DNA of 64,000 bases from assembly GCA_003508835.1 (NCBI GenBank), contig PUFA01000081.1, positions 3,410,001 through 3,474,000 of the forward strand, in the 5' to 3' direction. Every line of letters starts with the position of its first letter. The stretch's first letter is position 1. The notes beneath the pieces are model-generated. The model was not told the origin of the DNA. It did not search any database and saw only the letters and a program-made list of their open reading frames with translations. The stretch is from Eonycteris spelaea (Eukaryota > Chordata > Mammalia > Chiroptera > Pteropodidae). The translations under genes and the position numbers were made by a program. Positions 1 through 9,972 of the stretch are shown piece after piece.

Positions 1-685
1 GCTTCTTTATAGCTCCTCAGGTTGGCTGTCATACTAGAAAGCAGTAAGAAAAATTAATTCCTTCTGGGGCCAAAATGATGGATAATATTTAAAAGTGCTA
101 CCTCTATGGCATTTTCACAGAAGTTATGTGGAGAAGCAAGGCTTCAAAGCAGAGGATTGTTTTGCTCTTGGTAGAATCCCAACTCAGTGGCAGGTTGAAG
201 TGAGGATACTTTGGGGCCAACGAGCTATCTTAGAGCCTGTAAATCATCCAGCTCATGGTTGCTGTCTCAGGTTTTGCATAGGACAGGCCCTGTATTCTTA
301 CAAAGGGCACTTGGGAGGTAGTTTGCTGGTGATTAGGATGTTTTCATTGAATAATGAAAAACATCATCCAGGTGCACATCTGTTCTTCATTGGGTCCAGG
401 GTAGTTGAAGATGGAGAGGTCTGCCACAATTACAGGTAAAGGACTGATGCCGCTATTTATCAGTGGCCAGCCATCCCTGAATGCTCAATTATCCAGCACT
501 TGACAGCAGGCTGCTCTCTTCAGCAAGGGAGAAGCCAAGAAAAAGCTATCATTTTCTCTTGGAAACCGATCTAAAAAGGAAATATCCAGTGTATATCTTA
601 AGGTCATGCCCAACTTACCCTAGGATTATTTTTGTTGTTATGCCTTGACAGATATATACGTGTATACATTTATATGTGTGTATAT
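1..685. other. Unassigned sequence
   Basis: I recognise no gene or repeat in this stretch. An open frame of 114 codons runs on the plus strand from 95 to 439. It has no recognisable domain and no splice or promoter context, and frames of this length occur elsewhere in the window in clear repeats, so I treat it as chance. The last part holds a short alternating TATA/TGTG tract near 650-690. Confidence 0.5.
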
Positions 686-689
686 ATAC

Positions 690-798
690 ATAACTTTTTA
701 TTTTGGAATAATTTTAGATTTATAAAAAATTGCAGTGATACCAGAGTTCCTGTATAACTTTCACAAAGATTCCCCTAATGTTATACTCTTGATTTTTA
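690..798 (-). mobile_element. Old L1 (L1M-type) 3' UTR fragment
   Basis: The plus strand reads as the reverse of an ancient L1 3' UTR: a motif like TTTATTTTGGAATAATTTTAG, then a run matching 'acttacagaaaagttgcaa...gttcc(c)gtatacc...ttcccctaatgtta'. The same unit appears in longer form at 14050-14960. It is short and diverged. The subfamily is uncertain. Confidence 0.5.
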
Positions 799-804
799 GA
801 GCCA

Positions 805-929
805 TAACTTTTGAAATAAAAATTGTTTATCAAATCTTTTTGGAGAACCTACTATGTGCTAGGCCCTAGGGATAGAACAATCAATAAGACAGACTCAGCC
901 CCTGCCTTCACAGGTCTTATAGTCTAGCT
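805..929 (+). mobile_element. L2 LINE fragment (left part)
   Basis: The segment carries the usual L2 3'-region landmark, with a CCTACTATGTGCTAGGC core followed by GGGATAGAACAATCAATAAGACAGA and a stretch meaning roughly 'ccctgccttca...ctta(t)agtctag'. It is split by the MER5A at 930-1111 and resumes after it. Confidence 0.75.
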
Positions 930-1111
930 CAGTGGTTTTTAAAGTGTAGTCTTTGGACATCAGCATCACATGAGCATTTGTTAATTCTCAGGCAAATTCT
1001 CAGGCCCTGCCTCATATTAGAATCAGGAACTCTGGTAGTGGAGCCCAGCACTCTGTATTTTAACAAGCCCTCCAAAAAATTCTAATACATGATCAAGTTT
1101 GAGAACCCCTG
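930..1111 (+). mobile_element. MER5A hAT-Charlie DNA transposon
   Basis: It starts CAGTGGTTTTTAAAGTGTAG and ends AGTTTGAGAACCCCTG, the inverted-terminal pattern of MER5A. Internal marks include CAGCATCACATGAGCA and TTTTAACAAGCCCTCC. The length (about 182 bp) fits a full-length MER5A. It is non-autonomous, and it sits inside an L2, so it inserted after that L2. Confidence 0.9.
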
Positions 1112-1310
1112 TCTAAAGGCGGAAAAAGCAAATACTAAATGAACAATTATAAATATGTCTTGATTTCACCATGGGAAGCAGGGAAAGTTATAGGAACACA
1201 GTTGGGAGAAGCTTGTTTTATCTGGAGTGTAGGAAAGGTCTGACTGAGGAAGGGATATTTAAATTGCCATCTGAAGGATGAGGAGGAGTGAGCCATGTGG
1301 AGTGATGGCA
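1112..1310 (+). mobile_element. L2 LINE fragment (right part)
   Basis: This continues the L2 begun at 805. The plus strand follows the L2 order: a 'taaatgaacaattataaat' stretch, then a 'gaaaggtctgactgaggaag' motif and 'catctgaaggatgaggaggagtgagccatgtgg'-like sequence. It is ancient and diverged. Confidence 0.65.
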
Positions 1311-1564
1311 ATGTGTTGTAGGCTGAGGTGCTGTCTGGAATCAGGCAAGAGAGGTTGGACATGTTAAATCTGGACTCTTCAGTTACAGTAAAACTGAGTC
1401 AAAAGATTAGTTTTTGGTCCAAACCCAGCTTAATTAGAAAATCTAATTCACTAGCTCTCTGCATTTCCTAAATTTTCAGTTAATCAAGATTTTAAAAATC
1501 AAATCTGTGTTGCATTTAGAGGCTTCTGTGATATAAAGAACTTTCAGTAAGGCATGAGAAATTC
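1311..1564. other. Unassigned sequence
   Basis: Under 300 bases of AT-rich sequence with no feature I can name. Confidence 0.4.
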
Positions 1565-1705
1565 ATTGTAGAGCCAGCTCTACTTACAATAGCTCTGTTA
1601 GCTGGTTTTCACTTGACTTTGCTGACCTCAAGCCCTTACTTATAAAATGAGAGAGTTGGACCAGATCGTAACAGCCATTTCCTTTCTGACTTCATGATCC
1701 AGAAT
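1565..1705 (+). mobile_element. MIR3-like SINE fragment
   Basis: The order fits the 3' half of a MIR: GAGCCAGCTCTACTTAC, then TTCACTTGACTTTGCTGACCTCA and TATAAAATGAGAGAGTTGGA, ending in a 'ccttctgacttcatgat' tail typical of MIR3. It is decayed. Confidence 0.65.
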
Positions 1706-2765
1706 TAGCTATAAGTGTCATTGTACTGCTGTTTACTTAAAAAAAGTACATTTATATTCATTTTCTTCAATAGCTAATTCTATACATTGCCGACAGTGTT
1801 CTTATTCTTTTCTCTGAAATTACTGCCATAAGTTTATCCCACAAGGATATATTACTTGCTCTAATGATCTGGTAATTATTAGATAATGAAATGGCCAACT
1901 ATAAGCATATTATTAAGAGCTGTTGCTGTGTGGAATATTTTTGTCATGCAATTAGAAATGTTACTTATATTTTAGTAATGCATAAGCAGTTACATGCTGA
2001 AGAGAATGAAAAATAAAACAATATCCTTCCATCTTCTGTTGAAGTAAGTCTTAAACACATTTATAAAAAGCCTACGGAGCCTAATTTCATGGGCTAGTGG
2101 AATTAAAACCATGTTTTATCTTTGAGTTCACAGTGTGCCCTGCTGCCATTATTTAGAACTCTTCCCTCAAGGAGAGTTGAGGATGTTGGTGCAAAGTTGG
2201 GTTATGCAGTTACAGTTCTAAAGTGACCATCCTGATTTATATTGTTTCTCTCAATCCTATTTGGTGAAAAGTTTCCTTATGAGAATACTAATTCTGATGG
2301 GCAGAGAGTTTTACACACAAAGTCAGGCACATGATAGGTCCTTAAATAAGAATGAATTACATTTTAACCAAGCTGTATTCAGAGCGCTTTTGCTGCATAT
2401 GTAGCTGTTTTATGAATGTTAGAATGTGACATGTGCATTACATCATGCATCTGCATTATGAGGAACTTTGTGCTGAATGTGGAGATTAATTTTGGTCTCT
2501 TAGGTTTTAACCTTTGATTTTGGCAGCCCCCAGACTGGCCCTTATTTTCTATTAACATGACATTCTCAGAAATGTATCATATGGCAAAGGAGAAGTTGTA
2601 GTCTTTCTAGCTGGAACCAGTCACCTGCTTCCCAGGTTCCGTTATCCTTGAACTGCACTTACGATTGCCTTATGTGCTTTACTTTCTGTCTACACGTTAT
2701 CATTTTTCATTCTCGATTGGAAGCTCCTGGAGGATAGGATCCATATATGACTTACCTTGGCTTGA
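1706..2765. other. Unassigned AT-rich sequence
   Basis: No gene or clear repeat is visible. A short AGTCAGGCACATGATAGGTCC motif near 2322 resembles the tail of a MIR or L2 but is too short to call. There is no long open frame with protein-like content. Confidence 0.45.
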
Positions 2766-2767
2766 CA

Positions 2768-3022
2768 ATATCAGCTAACACTTGAGAGTGCTAACTTTGA
2801 TCAGGCACTTGGCATTTCATTCCCTACTGTGATGAACAAGACTTCACAATATGACTAATGACATATTGTGGCTCTGCCTATGAGGCATTTTTAGTACCAT
2901 TTTATACATGAGAAAACTGAGGTGCAGAGAGTTCCAATAATTGATTTAGGGGCATTGAGCTAGAATGGAACCAGCAGTCAAACCTATTTCTTTCCAATTG
3001 AAAAGTCTGTGCTCTGAATAGT
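2768..3022 (-). mobile_element. MIR SINE, antisense
   Basis: The plus strand shows the reverse MIR order: ATCAGCTAACACTTGAGAG, a size marker TGAGGCATTTTTAGTACC, then ATGAGAAAACTGAGGTGCAG, GGCATTGAGCTAGAATGGAA and AAGTCTGTGCTCTGAA. The conserved MIR core (GAGAAAACTGAGG) is clear. Confidence 0.8.
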
Positions 3023-3594
3023 TAAATTGTCTCTGATGGACCTCTAACATTATATAAACTTAATGTAGACTGTATGGGTGATTCTTCATCCAGGTTGTAT
3101 GATATGCTGATATATTTAGGGAAAGGTAAAAATGCATGAGGATACTATGTGGTGTATTCTTGGGAATTATATAGATAGTAAGAAAGTCTATAAGACATGC
3201 TTTCAGTGTTAAGGTAAAGAAAGCCTATTACCTGAGTAAACCAAAGGTATTGATTGTTATTCCTGTCATGTTCGCTGTCAACCATCCCTAGCGGGAGCAA
3301 TATTTTTCTTGAACTTGCTTGTTTTCCATATTGCATGGTTGACCACATTATTAATTCAAATCTATTGTAATCAAACATCTTAACTGTTGTTAACCGGTTC
3401 TGATGCAACCACTTCTTTGTCCAAGGCAGTCTTCATAAGTTAAAGTGTTCAGTTCTGGGGAATAAAATTGCTAAGAGCATTATCTGTAGGACTATAGTCA
3501 TCTCATTCTACTCCATGGCTTGGCATTCGTCGCTATGCCATTCCATTTGACTTTTTTTCATGCTATTCCATTCTATTCTATGAACATCTTGAGT
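3023..3594. other. Unassigned sequence with a degenerate ATTCC-rich tract
   Basis: Mostly unassigned. From 3501 to 3583 the plus strand is rich in ATTCC/ATTCT pentamers (for example TGCTATTCCATTCTATTCTA), a degenerate simple repeat resembling (CATTC)n. Minus-strand frames here have no recognisable product. Confidence 0.5.
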
Positions 3595-3945
3595 ATTACA
3601 GTGGACAGAATATCTATGTCTCCCCCAAATTCATACATTGAAATCTTAACCTCCAATGTGATGGTATTAGGACTTTTGGGGGGTGAAGCCCTCATAAATA
3701 GTATTAATGTCCTTATGAAAGAGACCTCAGAGAGCTTGTTCACCCCTACTGCCCTGTGAAGACACAGTGAGAAGATGGCTGTCTGAGCCAGGAAGTGAGC
3801 TTTCACCAGTTATTAAATCTGGTGCCTTGATCTTGGACTTAACCAGCCTCCAGAACTGTGAAAAATCAATCAATTTCTGTTGTTTATAAGCCACTCAGTC
3901 TATGGTATTCTGGTATAGCAGCCCCAACAGACTAAGACAAGTGTT
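3595..3945 (+). mobile_element. ERVL-MaLR solo LTR (MST/MLT1-type)
   Basis: The element follows the MaLR LTR order. It has CCCCCAAATTCATACATTGA near the 5' end, then CCAATGTGATGGTATTAGGA, a GCCCTCATAAATAG motif, GTGAAGACACAGTGAGAAGA, and CCTTGATCTTGGACTT before CCAGCCTCCAGAACTGTGA. The U5-like end contains TTGTTTATAAGCCACTCAGT and ends GCAGCCCCAACAGACTAAGA. No internal retroviral genes flank it, so it is a solo LTR. Its frames at 3520-3806 have no coding meaning. Confidence 0.85.
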
Positions 3946-4215
3946 AGGTACTGAGACACATATAGGTTGAGTTAGACATGTCCTCTGCCTTACCTAATTG
4001 AGCATCCAAAGGGGAGATATATAAGAAAACAGGCAATTACCATGCAGATAGTTAAACCCTATGAAAGGGGTACTGCAGGGGGAATGGGAGCTCAGGCTGC
4101 TGGGGTGGGGTTTAACTCATGAATCAAACATACCTGGAGGAAGGAGGGAGTGACTTCTTAGTTGTGACCTGAGGTGAAATGGAAACAGCCAGGCAAAGGG
4201 TGTTTAGTCATCTAG
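3946..4215 (+). mobile_element. L2 LINE fragment
   Basis: L2 signature order is present: TTAGGTACTGAGACACATA, CTCTGCCTTACCTAATTGAG, GAAAACAGGCAATTACCAT, and then a GAGGAAGGAGGGAGTGACTT / GACCTGAGGTGAAATGG block that matches the 'gaaggtgacatttgagctg' region. It is diverged. Confidence 0.6.
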
Positions 4216-6065
4216 AAAGAGTAAGCAAATTAAAGACAGACCCATTTTCTTAGTTTTTCTGCTTTTCTCTTCTCAAAAGATTCAGCTTGCTTGTGGCTTG
4301 AGATTCCTAAATTTGCCAAACTGGAAGCAGGCATATTTCTTTAATGTTAGACTTATGTTTCTTATATAACTGGGCAGTAGTATAGAAAGACTTGTTATCA
4401 AGGGATGGTTGGGGTGGTCTGACATTCAGATTGCTCAATAAGATTTAGGGTGTGGGAAGAGTATCAGAAAAATATCAAAGTATTTTTTCGCTTATCATTT
4501 CAATTAGCTTCCTTTCCCAAAGCTGTAAGAAGTGGGCATGACAGATAATTAAGACTTATTTTGGAAAGCAGAATTCTGATTCTTATTAAATGTAATAACT
4601 TGCCCAGAAGTGTATTTCCACTTAAAATGGAATTTAAAATTGTTAAGTTGTCAAAGATTGAACTGTCCTGACTGACATAATTTGTTGATATTTAACTTTA
4701 TTTTTCACTTTGATGACTTCAGTTCAAACAATAGTGATAACTTCAGTGTTGTTGGGTGTTAACTCTAGAATAGGGAGGAACACATTTGATTTTTTGAGTA
4801 TCTAATGTTTTTGAACATTATACTCAGAAATAATTAGTGAAATATGGCTCTTAAGGTACTTTTAACAATCTGATTTTAAGAGGCCTTAAGGACTTGTCAA
4901 CGTTTTCTCCCTTTTTAAACATATAAAATATTCTATGTTTTTAGTAAAAGATTCAGGTTAAATGAGTAGCACTCCACTCTGATGAATAAAAGAGGTAGTG
5001 TTTTTATTTTTATTTTATTATGTTTTTAAAAGGCATATGTGAAAAGTAATATTTTTAACATAACTACTTGACAATTCTGAAAGGTAAATAATTCTATGAT
5101 TAAAGACTTTGGCAATTCAAATTGTTATTGAAGTTTTATTTAATAAAAACGAATGTATAATTTCAATTAAGATAAAAGCAACTCATCTTTGTAGTTCAAC
5201 AAAAATGATATTTGGATGCTTCTGTCTTTAAATCAAGTTTGTTACAGTTGTGGCTCTCACTTGACCAGTTGAAATTGATCAAACAGCATTTTTCTGTACA
5301 ATCTTTCACCTTTATTTTTTAGATTTATTATGAATAGGCCCCACTGGCTAGGATTATGACCAGTTTTCTTTCAGTAAACAAAACACCCTCCTACATAGCA
5401 CAACTATTTTGCTTCAGAAAGCAGGACTGCTCCAGTCAACATAACGGCAGAAAAGTTTGCTTAACTGGTCTGCTATCTCTTTGGGCCACCTCCTCCATTT
5501 CAGGTCTCTCACTCTCCTCCTGAGGAATTAACTATGCTTGTTCTCTTTGTTCTAGTTCCTTTTGTCAGGAAGCATTTGGAATATTCATTCTTACTAAATT
5601 ATCATTGGCTTAGAGTTATTTTCCCCAGTGAATAAATTTATATTTTAAAAGAGTACTAGTGAAAGGACAGAGTTTAGCCCAAATGAATTAACCCCAAAAG
5701 GCGGAATATTAGTGTTAAAATGGGAAGGACATTGGTATTTGCATGTTGGAAAACTTGCATGCCATTCTTTGACTATTAGTAGGTAGTATGGGGCCATAAA
5801 TAAAGCCAGTCCTGTTGGTAAGAAAAAAATTACTGAGTCTCAGAAAGAAATTGTGAAATATAAACTATTCAAGGTCAAAGCTATGCATAAATGAGCAAAC
5901 AAATAATTTTTCATGTCCTCCTATATATTATGTGTTTTCTGCTCGTCTTAGCCTATGGTGACTACATTTTTAAAGCCATAAGTCAGGATATATTTTTGAA
6001 AATTATGTTCAGATTTATGTGTAAATTTATATAAACAGTCTTCCAAGGGTATTAAAGTTAAAGCA
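4216..6065. other. Unassigned AT-rich sequence
   Basis: I see no gene, LTR, SINE or LINE that I can name in this 1.85-kb stretch. It contains AT-rich runs, such as around 5000-5050, and no long open frame. Very old repeats could be hidden here. Confidence 0.4.
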
Positions 6066-6069
6066 CTTC

Positions 6070-9000
6070 TTTAAAAAAATATTAAAAATTTTTTCAATTG
6101 CAATCGACATACAATATTATCTTAGTTTCAGGTGTACAACATAGTAATTAGAAATATAATTGGTGAAGTGATCACCCCAATAAGCCTAGTATCCTTCTGA
6201 CACCATACATAGTTATTAAAATATTGATTGTATTCCTTATGCCATAGTTTACATACCTGTGACTGTTTTTATAGAACTAAAAATCTTGCACATCTTAATC
6301 CCCCCTTTTGCCCTTTCTCTCAAATCCCCTTCCTTCTGAAAACAATCAAAATGTTCTCTGCATCTATGAGTTTGTTTCTGTTTTGTTTGTTGTTTTAGAT
6401 TCCACATGTAAGTGAAGTCATATGGTATTCCTTTCTCTGCCAGACTTATTTCACTTAGCATAATGCCCTCTGGGTCCATCAATGTTATTGCAAATGACAA
6501 GGTTTCATTTTTTTTTTTTTTGGCTCAGTAATATTCCATTGTATATATGATATATATCACCTCTTTATCCATTTGTCTATTGATGGACACTTAGGTTGCT
6601 TCCGTATCTTGGCTATTGTAAATAAAGCTCCAATGAACCTAAGAATGCATATGTATTTTTAAGTTATTATTTTGGGTTTCTTCCTAAAAAGTACCCAGAA
6701 GTGGAATTGCTAGGTCCTTCTTTGTCTCTTGTTATAACCTTTGTTTTAAAGTTTCTATTGTCTAATATAAGTATTGCTACCCCAGTTTTTTTTTTTATTT
6801 CAGTTGCATGAAACATCTTTTTCCTCCCCTTTACCTTCTGTCTGTGTGTGTCTTTTGATCTGAAGGGAGTCTCCTGTAGGCAGCATATGCATGGATTTTG
6901 TTTTCTTGTCTATTCAGGCACCCTATGTCTTTGGGTTGGGTCATTTAATCCATTTACATTTAAAGTGATTATTGATATGTATGTAGTTATTGCCATTTTA
7001 TTATCCATATTTTTGATCTTATTTTTTCTTCTTAAAGAAGTCCTTTTAACATTTCTTGTAATACTGGTTTAGTGGTGATGAACTTCTTTAGCTTTTTATT
7101 ATCTGGGGGATCTTTATCTGTCCTTCGATTCTAAATGATAGCCTTACTGGGTAGAGTAATCTTGTGGTAGGTCTTTGCTTTTCATCACTTGGAATATCTC
7201 ATATCAATTCCTTCTGGCCTTCAAAGTTTCTGTTGAGATATCAGCTGACAGTCTTATGGGAGTTCCCTTGTAGGTAACTGCTTTTCTCCTGCTGCTTTTA
7301 AGATTCTCTCCTGTCTTTAATATTTGCCATTTTAGTGATGACATGTTTCAATGTGAGCCTTTTTGGGTTCATCTTGTTTGGGACTCTAAGCCTCCTGGAG
7401 TTTTACATCTATTTCCTTTGCCAGGTTAGGAAAGTTTTCCATCATTATTATAGGTTTACAATTCCTGGCTCTCATTCTTCTCCTTCTGGTATCTCTATGA
7501 TGTAAATGTTGGTACACTTGTTGTTTACCCGGAGGCCTGTTAAACTATCCACTTTTTTTTGGGATTCTTCTCTCGTCTTGCTGTTCTGATTGAATATTTT
7601 CTGCTACCCTATCTTCCAAATAGCCGATTTGATTCTTTGCCTCATCAAATCTATTGTTGATTCCCTCTAATGTATTCTTCACTTTAGTTATTGTATTCTT
7701 CATTTCTGATTCTTTTTTTATAATTTCTATGTCCTTTTTTTATGCCTACTATCTCTTTGTTGAAGTTCCTATTAAGTTCCTTGGGCATCTTTGTAACCAG
7801 TGTTTTGAACTCTGTGTCTGATAGCTTGCCTCCATTTCATTCAGTTCTTTTTCTGGGGTTTTCTCCTGTTCTTTCATTTGGGACATGTTTCTTTGTCTCT
7901 CCATTTTGGCTGCCTCTCTGTTTGTTTCTATGTATTAGGTATATCTGCTACATTTTTTGGTCTTGGTAGAGTGGCTTTTTGTAGTAGGTGTCCTGTGGGG
8001 ACCAGTCTCTTTGGTCACCTAAGCTGGGTGCTCCAGGTGTGTCCCTTGTGTGGATTGTGTGTGCCCTCCTGTTGTAGTTAAGCCTTGATTGCTGTTGGCA
8101 TGTCAATTGGAGGGACTGACCCTCATGCTTATTGGCTGTGAGGGATGACTATGATTACAGTGGAGGTGCTGTTGTATAGAGGTTGACCCCATAGAGCAGG
8201 GTTTGCTTTAGCAGGGTTCTGGTGCCTGCTGAGTCTTCTCTCTGTGTATGTCAGTTGTGGACATGATTGGGTGATGCTCTTGTGTGTTCTGAAGCTGGAA
8301 ATCAGCTGTATTGGTTCTGGGGTCTTTTGGAAGGGGCCATGGTGAAGGCCAAGACCAGGTGTTGCCTGTGCCCAGCCCAGGGTTCTTGGTCTGAGCTACA
8401 AAGTGATTTACAGATGGTTGCCACTTGTGCTGAGCTTGGAGGTGCCTGGAAGAGGCTCAGATAGGGACTGAGGCTGGCTGCCACTAGTGCTGGTCTTGGG
8501 GCCACTTAGCAAGAGGTATGGGCAAACCAAGGTCAGCTGCTGCTCGTTTAGCATTTGTGAACCTTTGAGAGATTTTAGGAAAGTCTCCAGTTCCAACCCA
8601 AACAGTATGTTTGTATGAAAAAAACCAAAGGAAGCAGCTTGTGTGGGTCCACAGTTGAGGGGGCAGCATTTCAGGGGATCACCAGGGCAGGGCAAATGGC
8701 ATTAGTGAGGTTGATGGAGACTCAGACTTGGTGCCCACCTGCACTGTACACTGGGTTGGGGGAGAGATCAACAGAAGAACAATAGTGTCTACCAGCACTA
8801 CTGTCTGAAAGAAAGCTGCCTCATCCAGTCCTTGCCCTGAAGCCAGGAAATTCAGTTCTCTTGTATGCCCAGGGTGCTTTTTGAGCTACTGCATCATGCT
8901 AGAGCTCTGAGCAAGGGAGTCTGCCAGTAAATCTATGAGTAGGCCCTTTAAGAGGATGCCTGGAACTCCAGGAGCCCTTTGTATCACTCAGCCTCAATCT

Positions 9001-9320
9001 CTACTGGTTTTCACAGCCTGTTATTGTGGGGACTTCTCTTCCCGGCACTGGATCCCTGGGCTAGGACCCCCCTTATTCCTCAGGAGGGACCTTTTTGGCC
9101 AAGATAACCCTCCCATTTCTTAACCACTACTCTGTGGGTGCGGGACCAGCCTGTCTTACATCTCTGCCCCTCCTACCAGTCTCAACATTTTTTTCTATAT
9201 ATTCTTAGTTATAGGACTTCCTTTTAGCTACTCTTCAGGCAGTTCTCAATGATGGTTGTTCTGTAGTTCAGCTGTAATTTTAATGTGATTGTGGGATTTA
9301 CCTTCTCTACCATCTTGACC
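6070..9320 (-). mobile_element. L1 LINE with intact 5' end but ORF2 mostly deleted
   Basis: On the minus strand this is a LINE-1 in its natural order but shortened. The plus strand starts with the reversed 3' UTR (CAATTGCAATCGACATACAA, CAGGTGTACAACATAGTAAT) and the last part of ORF2 (TATTCCATTGTATATATGAT, ATGGACACTTAGGTTGCTTC). At about 6716 it jumps to the endonuclease start of ORF2 (GATCTGAAGGGAGTCTCCTG, CATTTACATTTAAAGTGATT), so the reverse transcriptase region is missing. ORF1 follows (about 7020-7750), then a G/C-richer 5' UTR (about 7950-9320). The final TACCTTCTCTACCATCTTGA is the reversed L1 5' start. No frame is intact, so it is inactive. Confidence 0.85.
7020..7750 (-). pseudogene. 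Decayed L1 ORF1 (RNA-binding protein) inside the RT-deleted L1
   Basis: This is the ORF1 segment of the element at 6070-9320. L1 ORF1p is a trimeric RNA-binding chaperone that coats L1 RNA. The minus strand shows the C-terminal end next to the ORF2 start (reversed CATTTCTTGTAATACTGG, encoding a 'PVLQEML'-like end). It also shows the YKG/IRL region (reversed GGAGTTCCCTTGTAGGTAAC) and the VKD/ILKAAR-like region (reversed CTTTTCTCCTGCTGCTTTTA). Many stops and frameshifts break the frame. Only the order and motif spacing identify it. Confidence 0.75.
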
Positions 9321-9340
9321 TAAAGTCTTAAATCACTTCT

Positions 9341-9682
9341 GTGTTTATTGGCTTAGTTCATGTTGCTATAACAAAAATACCATAGGCTGGTAGCTTAAAC
9401 AACAAGGTTCTGGAGGATTGGGAGTTCAAGATCAATTTTCTGACTGATTAGGTTCCTAGTGAGAACCCTCTGCCTATTTTGCAGAGGGCTGTCTTCTTGC
9501 TATGCTCTCACATGTTTGAGAGCAGAGAGCAAGGAAGCAAGCTCTCTTCTTAGAAGGGCACTGATCCCATCATCAGAACCCAACCTTACCTCACACAGGC
9601 CCCATTTCCAAATACTATTTCACTGGAGGTTAGAATATCAACATATGAATTTTGAGGGAACACAAACATACAGTCCATATAT
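9341..9682 (-). mobile_element. ERVL-MaLR LTR (MST/MLT1-type), antisense
   Basis: The plus strand reads a MaLR LTR backwards: TTCATGTTGCTATAACAAAA, GGCTGGTAGCTTAAACAACA, GTTCTGGAGGATTGGGAGTT, then GGGCACTGATCCCATCATCA and GGCCCCATTTCCAAATACTA. It ends with ATCAACATATGAATTTTGAG. Part of the middle is deleted relative to a typical copy. It directly abuts the L1 5' end at 9320. Confidence 0.85.
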
Positions 9683-9744
9683 ACACATTTGATGAAATGC
9701 TTTTGTTAAAATGGGAAAAAATAAAATGCTGGACCTATGGTTGC

Positions 9745-9972
9745 TATGGGCAGTGTAGTACCAATTAAGGGCTCTTGGAGTCAGACAGATACTGGGAAAG
9801 TGATCTTTTCAAGCTTCATTTTTCTCTTTTGTCAAATGGAGGCAATAATGGAATTTCCTCATGTGACTGTTATGAAGACTAAATAGTATAAGGAAGGCAT
9901 ACGTATAAACCATTTAGCATTGTGCCAGACACAGAGGAGGTACTCAATAAATTGTAGTTATTTTAATAATAT
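9745..9972 (+). mobile_element. MIR SINE
   Basis: A nearly complete MIR: GCAGTGTAGTACCAATTAAG, CTCTTGGAGTCAGACAGATA, then the core CTTCATTTTTCTCTTTTGTC / AAATGGAGGCAATAATGGA, and the 3' end GCCAGACACAGAGGAGGTAC followed by TCAATAAATTGTAGTTATT. Confidence 0.85.

Noticed and set aside
95..439. A 114-codon plus-strand open frame near the left edge
   Set aside because: No recognisable homology or context. Frames of this length arise by chance several times in 64 kb.
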